A stretch of 61,394 nt of DNA from Poteriospumella lacustris (lineage: Eukaryota > Sar > Chrysophyceae > Chromulinales > Dinobryaceae): the NCBI GenBank assembly GCA_008000375.1, contig SMOI01000102.1, forward strand, positions 44,971 to 106,364, in the 5' to 3' direction. Of the stretch, positions 1 through 11,277 are shown in pieces; position 1 is the first letter of the stretch, and each line of letters begins with the position of its first letter. A model generated the notes under the pieces. It saw nothing but the letters and a program-made list of their open reading frames with translations, ran no database searches and was not told the origin of the DNA. The translations under genes and the position numbers were made by a program.

Positions 1-1247
1 GGCAGCGCCACTATGCGACGGGTATTCTCCGCTGAAACGACCTCACCCATCAAATCTTCACCCAACGCATACTTGATACGTAGCGATAATTGACGGCAAT
101 GCTCCGCTTCGGCTTGACGTTGTGCCGACGCACTGCTCTCCGCCGCCGCCATTCGTTGAAGCGCTTGTTGCATCAACATGCGCAAAATGGTCACGTAGAA
201 AATGCGATGCATCACGATATCGATGACACGATACCATCGATAGCGAGCGGCAGAGATCAAGAAGCATTGTGGATTGAATTGACGATTCAAGAAACGGCTG
301 TGCGACAAGTTTTGTTTATGACGCGGGGTGATCTTCGGACGAAAGTTGCGGCATTGTGTGCTTTGAAAGTTCTCGACGGCTTTCAGCAAAATACCATGGA
401 TTTTATGGGCATGCAAGTATTGCTCGAAGGAAGCATCCATGGAGGATTCGTCGATATTGATTGGAATCAAACACTCCGGCTTCTCACGAATCATATTGGT
501 GAAAACGACCGATTCGTCACCAGTTTGAGCACTTCGTTCCAGCATGACCGCCTGCGACAAGATCAATGGGATTTCACGATGAAGGGTTTCCTTGATCAAT
601 TGTGTTGTGGCCAAGGCTTGCAATGATTCAAGCTCGAAGTGTCGATGTCGCTTCTTGAAAAACTCAAGTTTCTCTTTGGTGAGCCGAGCCACGTCCTCCG
701 GCTTAATCAACGATTCTACCATGGACCCTACGAGATATATTCGCTGGAGTTCAACGATAGGTGACCTTAAAGATTCAGCGGCTTCCATAGATTGCGTCCG
801 GCTGATAGGGAGGAACATTTTGCCGAGGAAAACCAGTTCAAAGCAGCGATGGTTGACATGATTTCCGATCACAACAGACATTGCGGCGTTATCCACTAGA
901 TCGCCTTCGTAAACGATTTGAAGCACATCAGAACTTGCACCGTTAACTCTCTTATCGTAAACAAACAGGGAAGAAGGAAAGAAGTGAGTGGCGCCACTTG
1001 ACGACGGAGACAGCGACGCTTCGCTTTCAGCAGGTGTTAGTCTCCCTTTCGTGGACAGACCCGAATTGCTTTTGGATAACCGAAAAGCTGCAACATGAGT
1101 GGCACTCGAATTTCCACGAGACAGAGGAGGAAGTTTATTGTTTTGGTGGTCCAAACGAGCTCCAGAATTGACCCGACTGAGTTTCCCCACCTCAATGGCC
1201 GAATTTTCTCGGCTCAATGGACCCACCGGTGACAATTTAATCGACAT
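1..1247 (-). CDS. Unrecognised protein, CFE family member 1 (3' end outside window)
   Basis: A single reading frame runs from an ATG at 1247 to the left edge without a stop, at least 415 codons, so the C-terminus is missing. I do not recognise a described domain. The first ~95 residues are Ser/Asn-rich and probably disordered. From about residue 105 a folded region begins with L-Q-I-V-Y-E, then H-R-C-F-E-L-V-F near residue 135, an F-F-K-K-R-H-R-H-F segment, E-C-L-I-P-I-N, and a Trp/Tyr/Arg-rich R-Y-R-W-Y-R helix. The same order of motifs occurs in the gene at 17490-19199 and its first part in the gene at 11696-13312, so these three are paralogues. The frame on the opposite strand (90-626) is a shadow. 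No membrane segment or signal peptide is visible. The coding call is firm; the function is unknown. Confidence 0.8.
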   Translation of the reverse strand, partial: MSIKLSPVGPLSRENSAIEVGKLSRVNSGARLDHQNNKLPPLSRGNSSATHVAAFRLSKSNSGLSTKGRLTPAESEASLSPSSSGATHFFPSSLFVYDKRVNGASSDVLQIVYEGDLVDNAAMSVVIGNHVNHRCFELVFLGKMFLPISRTQSMEAAESLRSPIVELQRIYLVGSMVESLIKPEDVARLTKEKLEFFKKRHRHFELESLQALATTQLIKETLHREIPLILSQAVMLERSAQTGDESVVFTNMIREKPECLIPINIDESSMDASFEQYLHAHKIHGILLKAVENFQSTQCRNFRPKITPRHKQNLSHSRFLNRQFNPQCFLISAARYRWYRVIDIVMHRIFYVTILRMLMQQALQRMAAAESSASAQRQAEAEHCRQLSLRIKYALGEDLMGEVVSAENTRRIVAL

Positions 1248-1771
1248 AATGAATGATTGCTGTAGTTGAGAATATGAATCATGATCTTGCTGTTAGGAGA
1301 AGGAGGATCGGGTGCTGAGAATAAAAAGCAAACACGAGAACACCCCGTGGGCAAACATCAACGAAGGTTGCGGTGATGAGACAGACAGAGGACAACGGAC
1401 AACGGACAACGGACAACGGACAACGACAAAGTTCCGTTCCAAGACCCAAAGTGCTCAAACATACCCAGGATCTGAGAGCTCCTGATCTCGGATTCACGGA
1501 GTTTTTGACAGGCAACCGAGACACGTGTCCTTCTGCAGTTCCAACAACTTTTTCCGGTTTTCACGAGAAGATGACCCAACCGGCAAAGTGGCAAAGTCAT
1601 AACTGACAAGACCATGCTGATCTCCGCACGATTTTACTCACGAATTTAACTTGGAAATCACGTTCAGTATCGACATCTGTGCTTCAATCGTAAAGATTCA
1701 GGCTAATCTTTGTGAGTAAAGGAGAAGGATCGGTGTATCGTGTGTGGTAGAGTTTCTGGACCGGAAAAACC
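1248..1771. other. Divergent intergenic region
   Basis: This separates the divergent family-member-1 gene and the H+-ATPase gene and should hold both promoters. Apart from the heptanucleotide tandem repeat at 1388-1422 I see no gene and no recognisable promoter element. Confidence 0.5.
1388..1422. repeat. Minisatellite, GGACAAC x5
   Basis: Five perfect head-to-tail copies of the 7-bp unit GGACAAC, followed by a degenerate copy. It lies between two divergent genes. Short open frames across it on both strands are products of the repeat. Confidence 0.9.
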
Positions 1772-4700
1772 ATGAAGCCAACGAAGCGAAAGCCCACCGC
1801 CACGAAGAGTGAATGGGAAACATTGAACGCTGGTTCAATTGAAGATGAAGATGTCGAGGGATTCAGCCCAGAATTCCAATTCTCCCATCATGGCTTGTCT
1901 ACCATTGAGGCAGAAGACCTCCTACACAAGTTTGGTCGAAATGAACTCCCACAAAAGCACACACCCAAGTGGCTTATTTTCTTGTCTATGTTCTGGGAAC
2001 CCATGCCTATAATGATTTGGATCGCTATTATTATTGAGGCGATTCTTTGGAAGTGGATGGACATGGGAATTTTGCTGGCGATTCAGATCACCAATGCGTC
2101 CATCGCGTTCTACGAAACGACGAAATCTGGTGATGCTGTTGCAGCGCTCAAGGCATCGTTGAAACCATTGGCGACCGTAAAGCGTGATGGGGAATGGAAG
2201 CATATTGATGCAGCGCTGCTTGTTCCCGGTGATTTGATTTCATTGAACAGCGGTTCTGCGATCCCGGCGGATTGCCGCATCAACGACGGCACAGTAGAGG
2301 TGGACCAAGCCGCGTTGACCGGCGAATCATTGCCAGTGCCTAAGTTCAAGGGCGATCCCTGCCAAATGGGAGCTACCGTAGTTCGTGGTGAAGTGGAGGC
2401 TACCGTTGAATTTACCGGCGCTAGAACGTTCTTCGGCAAAACCGCGTCGCTGTTGCAGGTACAACGCATGCTATCTCGCTTCTCTAATCGCTTCCATTGA
2501 CTAACAATCGATGACTGTCTGTCTGCCTTTGTCTTTGTCTGTAGTCCACGGGTGAGGTGAGCAATCTACAGAGTGTGCTCATGGACATCATGATCGTCCT
2601 GGTGGTGCTGTCGATTGTTCTCTGCGCGGTGGTCTACTTGCATCTCGCGCACATCACGTCGGTCGTGGAAGCATTGTCCTTTACCGTCGTGCTCATGGTT
2701 GCGTCGATCCCCCTGGCCATTGAGATCGTCACCACCACAACGTTGGCGCTGGGGTCGAAGGAGCTGTCGAAACACGGTGCCATCGTGACTCGTCTGTCGG
2801 CCATCGAAGACATGGCGGGGATGGCCGTGTTGTGCTCCGACAAGACCGGCACCTTGACACTCAACAAGATGCAATTGCAATCGGAATGTCCGATTTATTC
2901 GCGTGGTGAAACGCAGTATTCCCTGTTACGCTACGCTGCGATGGCGACGAAGTGGAAAGAACCACCGAAAGATGCGTTGGATACCCTCACGTTGCACGCC
3001 GCCGACTTGATCTCCTTGGAAACCATCGAACAATTGGAATTTATGCCGTTTGATCCGGTCGTCAAGCGTACCGAAGGGACCGTACGGGATAAACTGACGG
3101 GCAACCTGTTCAAAGTGACGAAAGGTGCCCCGCACATCATTTTGAAAATGGTGGCACAGTCGCAAGGCACTGGATTAGCCGGTATGCAAGACGCACAAAT
3201 GATTGCCAAGGTTGAACAAGACATCCAAGCCTTGGGAGAACGTGGTATACGATCGTTGGCCGTCGCGAAGACCCCAGACAACAACACGAGTGGCGACGTC
3301 TGGGTGCTGCTGGGCATTTTGACGTTTTTGGATCCCCCACGGCCGGATACCTTGCAAACGATTCAAGACGCGCGCAAATACGGTGTCGAAGTGAAAATGA
3401 TCACGGGGGATCACATTCTCATCGCCAAGGAGACGTCACGGATGCTGACGTTGGGTACCCGTATCTATCCGGCGCATTCGTTGCCGACGTTGGACCCCGT
3501 GACCCAAACGAAACCCGACGATTTATCGGCCACGTATGGCCATATGATCTTACATGCCGATGGCTTTGCGGAAGTCTTTCCTGAGCATAAATATTTGATT
3601 GTGGAATGTTTACGGGAAATGGGCTACAAGGTGGGTATGACCGGGGACGGCGTCAACGATGCTCCCGCGTTGAAACGGGCGGACATTGGTGTGGCTGTCC
3701 AGGGCGCCACCGATGCGGCCTGTGCCGCCGCCGACATTGTCTTGACTCAACCGGGGCTGTCGACCATTGTCCACGGCATTCTCATCGCCCGGTGCATCTT
3801 CATTCGCATTCGCAATTTCATCACCTACCGCATCGCCGCCACGTTGCAGTTACTCCTCTTCTTCTTCGTCGCCATTTTCGCGTTTCGACCCGCCGAATAC
3901 GAACCCGAAGAACAAGACAATCATTCCTGGCCCAACTTCTTCCACATGCCCGTGATCATGTTGATGTTGATCACGTTGTTGAACGATGGCACCCTCATCG
4001 CCATCGGCTACGACCACGTCGACGCACCCAAGTTCCCCACCGTGTGGAACTTACGCGTGTTGTTTGTGGTGGGCACCGTGTTGGCGGGAGTGGCCTGTAT
4101 CTCCTCGTTGTTGCTCTTGTATTGGTTGTTGGATTCGTGGCGGAAGGACTCGGTGTTTGATCAGTTGGGCATCGGCGGCATCTCGTACGGACAGATCACC
4201 ACGTCGATTTTCTTGAAAGTGGCCGTGTCGGATTTCCTGACGTTGTTCTCTGCCCGGGCGGGTGAAGATTGGTTTTGGGCGTCACGCCCCGCACCCATTT
4301 TAATGGCGGCCGCTGGTCTGGCGTTGTCGGTATCGACGCTGTTGGCGTGTATCTGGCCGAGTTCGCGTCCCGACGGTATCCCCACGATCGGTTTGGAACG
4401 GGAGGAGCCACACATCTTACCGGTCTTCATTTGGCTCTATTGCATCGTGTGGTGGATCATTCAAGATGCCGCGAAGGTGTACACGTTCAAGGTGTTGAAG
4501 AAGTACGACGTCTTCCAGTACAACGACACGGGTATGTTGCCCACCTTCGGCACGTCCGCGTCGTTTTACGACTTGGCCTCGTTGGGGGCGATCTCTCCGT
4601 CTTCCTCGTCGACGATGGCGATGGCATCCGAGACGACAGCGGCGGCGGCGGCAGCGGCGGCGGGGTATGATCACGCGAGTTTGTTGATGGAAGGCGGCGG

Positions 4701-5172
4701 TGTCGTCGTCGATGCGTTGGACCTGTCGCATGTCGTCGAGGGGAGCGGTGCATCGGGTCCGTATACGACCGGCAGCGCCGGTCCCACCAGCCCCGACCGT
4801 AGCAGTGCGAAGTACTTGTCGAGCCGTGTTCGCAGTGGCAGTGCCGGCACGCTGGGTACCGGTACCGGTACCGGTGGCGGTAGTGAGCGGCACTATCAGC
4901 ACCCGAACTACCACCACCACGTTCACCACCCGCCGAACAACCACACGACGTTGTCCGGCGGTTTCATCAACGCGGCGGTCGCTGCCACCGCCTCGCATAT
5001 CGCCGGTGCGCAGTTGTTGTACGGCAAAAGCCGCAACAAGACACCCGTGGGTGTGCAGTACGCCTCGTCGGCATCGTCGTCGTCGGCGGCGGCGTCGGCG
5101 GCGATGGCGGCACCGTCCTCGTCGATGCTCTCGTCGGCGGGTGTCCTGTTCAAACAGGGCAAGGGCAACTAA
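1772..5172 (+). CDS. Plasma-membrane H+-transporting P-type ATPase (P3A)
   Basis: Two exons, 1772-2458 and 2545-5172, with an 86-nt GTACAA...TGTAG intron, give 1104 residues. The pump hydrolyses ATP through a phospho-Asp intermediate to export protons across the plasma membrane. Visible motifs: LTGES (Thr ~183, actuator), DKTGTLT (phosphorylated Asp ~328), TKGAPH, DPPRPD, MITGDH, GDGVNDAPALKRADIGVAV (Asp ~597), and LLNDGT in membrane segment 6, whose Asp (~710) sits where the proton-binding Asp of plant AHA pumps lies. The spacing after MITGDH (KETSRMLTLGTRIYP) is typical of P3A rather than Ca or Na/K pumps. The last ~200 residues form an odd Ala/Ser/Gly/His-rich tail, longer than the usual regulatory terminus and without a recognisable plant-type inhibitory sequence. 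Family assignment is secure; proton specificity is inferred from the family. Confidence 0.95.
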
Positions 5173-5792
5173 GAGGGTCCTCTCTCTCTCCGCACCCCTA
5201 CGTCACCCGATAGGCCCCTTCGCGGGGCTTCCTAGTCAGCTCTTCTGCATCATTTTCCACCACCCTGCCCCCTCCCCACACTTTCCTCTGTCCCTCTTTC
5301 TCCCTCTATCTCTCCCTACTGTAGCCCCCTTCCCTGGCCGCGGTAGCTCGCGTAGCTCTCTTAGTTCCACATGTCTTTATTCGCAGGTCTCTTTGTGTGA
5401 CACCAACAGCCCCCCCCCACCACACCCACGCCGCCGCCGCCGCCGCCGTCTCGGTCGTCTCGGTGGTGTTCGTCGTTCTCTTCGTTCTTCTTCTTCTGCT
5501 GGTGCTGCTGCTGCTGCGTCTCGGACGCCGCGCCCCCCTCTCGCTCCCTCCCCTGTAATTCTATTTGTACCCCCAATCATGTCCAGTTTGTTTCGCCTGC
5601 GAGTCTATGTTGCCTGCCGATGAAATGAATAACAATCGTCGTACCGAATGCAGCATCGGCGGAGATTTTAGATGCCAAGTTCTTAGCTGGTGGGGGTGGG
5701 CATCCTCCGTCAATCCACACCGTAGTTACACGTCGTCGTCGACGTCGGCTGGGTCATCTCTCTCTTCACACACAGCCGGGGGAGCTGCCTAT
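5173..5792. other. Convergent 3' intergenic region
   Basis: Between the 3' ends of the ATPase gene (+) and the glycosyltransferase-like gene (-). It is pyrimidine-rich and rich in CCG/CTT/CTG runs. Arg-, Pro- and Ser-rich open frames here are compositional. No gene seen. Confidence 0.5.
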
Positions 5793-7697
5793 CTATCCAT
5801 AGATCCATTCGGGTCGTTTGCGACACGAGGCCGGCGTGGGCACACCCCGAATGAACCCGTCGATGTCGGTCAGGCGTGGACGCTCGAATTCGTCGAAGAC
5901 TTGACCGACGTGTTGATACGTGACCGACCGTTTCGTCGGGAACGGACGCGTATTCGGATAGCGATCGCAGCAATAGGCATCGTGGGCCAACTGCTTGTCC
6001 TTGATCAGCGGCCAGAGAATGTCGTGCAAGAAATGCAGGTCGGCCATGTATTCGTTCTTGTTCTCCCACGACAGAATCATCGCTTCGAAGGCGTTGTCCG
6101 TCGTCGTCGTCGCCGCATGCGACACGGGGAAGGGAATGGCGTTCTTGACGCCGCCCCACATGCCGCCGTTCATGACGATGCAATGGTTGATGTGGTCGCG
6201 GAGGATGTGGATGGGGTATTTCGATTGGATCCATTCCTCCACGGCGATTCTATCGGGTGAACAAAGCAGACACAGACACAGACACAGACACAGACACAGA
6301 CACAGACACAGACACAGACACAGACACAGACACAGACACCGGCACCGGTCAGTACACAGCACATACGCCACAGAGCAGACGACGGAGGAGTAGGAAGGTA
6401 GGTAGGGGGGGGTAGGAGGCGTAAGCGCTTACCTATCGCGTGCGTTGAGCCGAGAGTCCGTGTCTCGAATGATGTAACGATCGATGGTCGGATCGCCGGC
6501 GACCATAAACCGCCAGAACATGCCACTCGTATACCCCATACCCGACGGAATCGACCGAATTTCCGCACCCAACGCGGTCAAATTGCTGAGGATCGCCGCG
6601 GGGACATCCGACGTGACATAATACCGACACACCCATCCGGGGAAATAGACCTTGGCCAATTCCGCGTTCCGAATGGCACCGTGTGTATACTTGGGTTTGC
6701 TGCCGTAGAGACCGAACGAAATGACGCGTTTCTCGTTCGTCGCGAGGGGAAACCGTGAAATCTGCTGGATATATACCTCGTCTTCGGCTTGAGCCTGCGC
6801 TTCTTCTTCTTTCTCATGGGCAATGTCTTGTTCCACGTCGGTGTTGTTCACGATCACGAAATGTAAATTCGCACCAAACTCCCGCCCCGCGGGTTGATTC
6901 CGGTTCCAGCCGTTCGAATGCCCCTTGGCGATGTACAAGCCTTCCGCTTCCGCAATGATATTCACACAGGCCATCACGTCTTTGTTGATCAAATAGCCAT
7001 CTTTCTCAATCAGGAAATGATACGCGGGGTCGTGCAAGGCTTCGTCGCGGTTGTTGGTGCCCAGTTTGACAACCCAGGCCTCGTTGGAGAAGACGGATTC
7101 GGTGCGATTGGGATTCACCATCATGATGAAATTGTCACTGTCTCCTTCTTGTAACAAGATCCATCCACCGTTGGTACAACCCGGTTCGACGGCATGAATG
7201 ATGAAGGCCTTGCGATGAATGGGGGTATCCATCGTCGCGGATGCTCCCAGCCACAGGCTTTCCGTCGCGTGCATCCACAGATATTTGTAATTCATTTCCG
7301 AGCGCATGGTGATCCAAATGTTGTCACCACAGACCACATCGGCAGAGGGAACCAACGGTGTGTAAGGATCCTCTTCGTAGTCCTTGTTGCCATTGCCGTT
7401 GCCGTTGTATTTGTCGTCGAGAAAGAAATCGTCGTGATGACCACTGGCCCCGAAGCCTTTCCAATCTTCGAATGTGTTGCTTCCGTTCCCATACCATCCG
7501 TTTGCACTGTATCCATCGCGATAATCACGTACTTCTTTCATGAACGCATCGAACGCCTCTTTCGAATCCCGTTGGATCACGACATTGGGAAGGGTATACA
7601 AAGGATGCGGCTGTGTGGGAGATGTGAGCAGGTACAAGTACACCAACAACAAAACCACTAATATTCCAATAATCAGAATGTTCTCCGTCGAATACAT
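5793..7697 (-). CDS. Type II membrane glycosyltransferase-like protein
   Basis: Exon 1 is 7697-6433 and exon 2 is 6249-5793; the 183-nt intron (6432-6250) contains a long ACAGAC repeat. The product is 573 residues. I start at the ATG at 7697, because the open frame upstream has no ATG. Residues ~6-27 form a single hydrophobic anchor, suggesting a type II Golgi or plasma-membrane protein. A beta-rich segment (roughly residues 110-270) with NIWITMRSEMNYKYLWMHA resembles fascin/MIR-type trefoils only loosely. The C-terminal part holds RDTDSRLNARDRIAVEEW, with an Asp-x-Asp motif suited to nucleotide-sugar/metal binding, then HILRDH and NGGMWGG, a pattern I associate with glycosyltransferase-like proteins of algae and large DNA viruses. 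The splice restores R-I-A-V across the junction. The donor sugar and acceptor cannot be told. Confidence 0.8.
6267..6339. repeat. Microsatellite (ACAGAC)n, about 12 copies
   Basis: About twelve near-perfect hexamers inside the intron of the glycosyltransferase-like gene. On the sense (minus) strand it reads GTCTGT repeats and ends about 17 nt before the 3' splice site, so it occupies the polypyrimidine-tract position. Confidence 0.95.
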
Positions 7698-8144
7698 CTT
7701 CCAAAACAAAACGCAGAAAGAAGTTGCAACTAACGAGACTCTCTCAGTCACGACCACCGCCGTTTCAAGACTGATACTCCCGCAACAGAAACAAAATAGC
7801 TTCGTAAACAGAGCCTTGAATCAGATTGTGTCTATTTCTTGTTTCTGATAATAAGAGGGAAAGTGGTACCCATCGGAGAGCATGCAGGCGATCGATGGAT
7901 GAGCGATGGATGACCTCAAAATCTGGTACGTCCCAATGCCCATATCATGTTCAATGTGTAGGACAATAATCGGATAGTATGTACGATATATCAGGTCGCG
8001 GCGACGATGACGTTGTCGTTGACGTTGACGTCGCTTTGGAGGTGACTCGAAGGGAGGGAAGTCAACAGCGTCTTCGGTTCCACAACAGAAAAAGGGGAGT
8101 CCCATCAACACATTAGGGATCAAGTACAAAGGAAAAGATCACCC
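7698..8144. other. Divergent intergenic region
   Basis: Between the starts of the glycosyltransferase-like gene (-) and the 8145 gene (+). No gene or clear promoter motif was seen. Confidence 0.4.
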
Positions 8145-8894
8145 ATGCTGCCTCGCGAATGGACAAAGTCGGACCCTGCTCAGCGACTTTCGCAACGATG
8201 GCAAACGTGGTTGTACGAATATGTCCCGGGCGTGAAGACCAAGGAAAGCATTGATGTCATCGAGACCAAAGCTCAAAAAGTCGAAAGCAAAAGAAAGATC
8301 AATTTGTTTGTATCGATCGAAGAGCCGTGTACGCTCGGTGAACTATTTCCGGCGAACAGGAGATTCAGTCCCTCGTGCATCGGTGATTGCAATGCCGTCG
8401 TGTCCAATCTTTGTGCGGAGACGATGGATTTTCGCTACGAAGATTTGGAATACAATGTAGAATCTGGAGTCGTTTCGTTTGTTGAGTTGTATGCTGCAGT
8501 ATTTGCAGGGGCTCTCGTGAGGCAACCTTTTCGAGGAGTCAATGTCTCGTCGTGCAAAAACGTCCTGTTCATCTTTCAAGGTGCAGATCTCGTCAAAGTT
8601 GAACGAACTATGAAAGCAGAGCTCAAAAAGGTCTTTGGAAAAGAGGACTTACAAATCCACGACAGAGTTGTGTCGTTGATTTGGGTCGACTCCTTTGTTC
8701 TCCAGTGCAGGGAAGAAGGTCCTCCTCAGAGATTTGTTTTGGAAGAAGACCTTCGCCTAAATGATGAAGACGTTTCGTCTTCAGAATCGGATGGAACCAT
8801 CGACTATATACCGTTGAAACGAACTGACAACAAACGATCCTTCGAAGACCAAGGAGATGCCGTTCCGGCCATCGCGAAAAAGGCTAAAGTTTGA
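8145..8894 (+). CDS. Hypothetical protein, possibly BRCT-like, nuclear
   Basis: A single exon of 249 codons from an ATG at 8145. I do not recognise the protein. The N-terminal ~60 residues are basic. The middle contains SSCKNVLFIFQGADLV followed by VVSLIWVDSFVLQC, which has the spacing of the last strand and Trp helix of a BRCT repeat, but the match is weak. The C-terminus is acidic and Ser-rich (DEDVSSSESDG) and ends with KRTDNKR and AIAKKAKV, a bipartite-like nuclear localisation signal. A nuclear, perhaps DNA-repair-related role is a guess. There is no signal peptide or membrane segment. Confidence 0.7.
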   Translation: MLPREWTKSDPAQRLSQRWQTWLYEYVPGVKTKESIDVIETKAQKVESKRKINLFVSIEEPCTLGELFPANRRFSPSCIGDCNAVVSNLCAETMDFRYEDLEYNVESGVVSFVELYAAVFAGALVRQPFRGVNVSSCKNVLFIFQGADLVKVERTMKAELKKVFGKEDLQIHDRVVSLIWVDSFVLQCREEGPPQRFVLEEDLRLNDEDVSSSESDGTIDYIPLKRTDNKRSFEDQGDAVPAIAKKAKV

Positions 8895-9312
8895 CGTTGG
8901 ACTGTAATTTTTTTTAAGGTATCACAGATGACTACATAGAGTTTTACAGTGATGGTAAACAAAGTCATACCACATCTCCCCTTTTTTAATAATAAACTAC
9001 TGCTTAATAATACCAACCGGAACTCGTACCCAGTGCTACTTCGTGTCTGTTGTCGTCCAGATGTCGTCGTGACAAAAGAAGAAAGAGCGACAACAACTCG
9101 ACGACAAATGGACGTTTCATTTGCGCGAGGAGTTTTGTTTCCTTCACGTTCATCGCACTTGGACTGGCAGACTTGCAATAAAATACGTTGGAAAATACGT
9201 AGTATCACACTCTATAGCTCTAAAGACAGGAAAGAGACTTCTCCTGCTCAATCTGATCAATTTCACAGAACGAACTTCCATTCACGCAAAACGCGAGATC
9301 CTGTGAAGATCA
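8895..9312. other. Intergenic, tandem genes
   Basis: Follows the 8145 gene and precedes the laminin-B gene on the same strand. A T-run and AATAATAAAC near 8988 could serve as a polyadenylation region. No gene seen. Confidence 0.4.
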
Positions 9313-10708
9313 ATGAAGTGCATCCCGTTTGTTATTTGTATACTATCACAAGTGTGGCTGATAGCAGTGGCAGCTCCAACGTTGTCTCCAACTGCCGGTC
9401 CATCGTTTGCACCAACACCAATTCCTGCTTCGGTAACACAGCTGCCACTCTCTGCCGATCCCATCGCCAAGCATCAGCTTGTGGTTGTTCCAGCCGGAGG
9501 AAACCACGTCATTCAGCTAACGTTCTACGATCCTGCAACAACAAGAGTATGTTTTCTTTCGATCTGATCATTCCCTTTCGTACATCATTTGAGTGATATG
9601 GTTCTTTCTTTCAAAACAGCAACAATTTCAAATTGTCAGTACTCCAGAAACAGGAACATTGTACCAGCTCTCTCAAGTCTTCAGCAACTATGGTTACGAA
9701 CCTAAAGCAGGCACTAAGATTTTCAATGCAACATCTGCTGCTGTAACGGGCTCAAAGAATCGTGTATACTATTCACGACCTTCCCCGGATACAGCTGGTG
9801 TCAACAAGGTAGATTTGATGGTGCCGTAATGTGACATCTCAGCGTTTGTATTCTAATCTTTCTTTGGTCGTTCAACAGTGGGGAAGTTTTGACTTCAAAG
9901 TTGTCCGACAAACTGATAGTATTCCATCTTATGTTTCAACGGTTACCCTGGTACCTCCGTCGGGTAATATCGTTGGCAGTAATTTCCTCTTGAGCGATGA
10001 AGGATGGACAGTCACTGGAAACAAGGCCCAGTCTTCGCGCCCAAGCCATGAGCGTTATACTCGTGGCGCGCTCTTGAGTTTCTACATTTCAGGAACGGAT
10101 GATGTTATCAACGTTGATTCATCCACAAGTCCTGACCAGTCTTTGTGGTATTTCGAAGCCCCAAAAACCTACTACGGTAATCAGGGAATTGCCTACGGTG
10201 GCAGCTTGTCATTTACGATCGCTGCTTTCTCCGGCGACTTTTCATCACTCAACGACAAATCAACCAATATTGTTGAATTGGAATGCGAATCTTGCGATGG
10301 TCCTATCCGCAAGGGCATTCGACTCGGCTTCTCCATGGCGGCGCTGATGAAGTCGCCGGGTGGAATGTTCAATGGAGATGCCAAGAGAATTTCGATTCCC
10401 TTGAATGAATTTTCTGGATGGCTAAAGGACTCTCAAGATGTGTTGGTTCCTTGGTATAAGGTGTCGCAGTGTGACATTATTCAAGTGCTCTCTCGTCTGT
10501 CCAAAATACGTATCCTTGGTGACTATACCACGTGGTACGAAACCGTTGCCATTGACAACGTTCAAATAAGCAACACCAAAGGTACGCGTTGCTCTTTATT
10601 CTTCACGCCTCTGTGTAGAGTTGTTCTGACAAGATCTTCTTCGCCACAGGTTCTCTACCGCTTTGTGCGATGGAAACGCCAGATGCGAGCATCTGCACCT
10701 GCGCTTAA
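9313..10708 (+). CDS. Secreted protein with a laminin B (domain IV) module
   Basis: Four exons: 9313-9546, 9620-9808, 9879-10581 and 10650-10708 (introns 73, 70 and 68 nt), 394 residues. The N-terminus has a signal peptide (MKCIPFVICILSQVWLIAVA) followed by a Pro/Ser/Thr linker (SPTAGPSFAPTP). From about residue 235 the sequence reads like laminin domain IV: LWYFEAPKTYYGNQGIAYGG, LSFTI, VELEC, then IPLNEF, LSRLSKIRILGDY and ETVAIDNVQI, the usual order of strands, ending in a short Cys-containing tail (LPLCAMETPDASICTCA). It is probably secreted or on the cell surface, as an adhesin or matrix component. The intron 3 splice gives G-S-L-P and a stop at 10706-10708. No transmembrane anchor or GPI-type hydrophobic tail is visible. 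Confidence 0.8.
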
Positions 10709-10907
10709 ACTTGTAGCTATCCGAACGGTTATATAAAAGCGTCAAATCTCAGTATTTTATTTTATACAAACAGTTTGAAGGAGATTATTATAACACGTTC
10801 GCGCCGAGTTTGAAAGCGGGAAGTCTTTCACAGATTCTTCACACATTTCGTTGCGTCCGGTAAATGGTAAAAAGAGAAAAGCATTGTGCCCACTTCGAAG
10901 CAAACCC

Positions 10908-11277
10908 TTAGCGAACGCAGCGGCTCAGATCGCGCATATAGCTCTCTTTTGCTTCACGTTCCAATTGGGGATCAACTTCACCGGACACGGGGTCCGTGCC
11001 CAGCTGGCGTCTGAACAAAAGGATGTGAGGTTCGGGGCGGTGATGAGCGTAATGCTGCCATCCGCGGCTCTGCTGGACACCGATGGCTCTCCATTCTGCC
11101 TCAGTCATAAGTCTTCCTTTGGGCAAAGTCTTGACCATCTCCTTTGGAAGGATGACGTGACGATATTCGTAGCTTGCGTCTTGGTACTTCTCAGAGTATT
11201 CAATCTATTGAAAGGAACAGAAAAATCAGACAATATCAAATACGAATGCTGCCCAAAATAGCACCAACCTTCGACAT
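10908..11277 (-). CDS. CKS1: Cyclin-dependent kinase regulatory subunit Cks1/Suc1
   Basis: Exon 2 (11204-10908) carries [28 protein letters not shown] and [13 protein letters not shown], the diagnostic Cks signature including the phosphate-binding Arg/Ser/Trp residues and the HxPEPH hinge. A 64-nt intron (11268-11205) joins a very short coding exon, M-S-K at 11277-11269, giving 101 residues, a normal Cks length. Cks binds CDK1-type kinases and phospho-Thr sites to promote processive phosphorylation at cell-cycle transitions. The frame stays open upstream of the M-S-K codon to about 11418, so a longer N-terminus from an unseen exon is possible. A ~25-residue C-terminal extension is rich in charged residues. 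Confidence 0.9.

Noticed and set aside
4700-5623. 307-codon Arg/Ser/Pro-rich frame overlapping the ATPase 3' end
   Set aside because: It overlaps the conserved ATPase frame and continues into low-complexity 3' flank; its composition mirrors CCG/CGT repeats.
6266-6340. CRISPR-like array
   Set aside because: The units are 6 bp with no spacers, and the genome is eukaryotic; this is a microsatellite.
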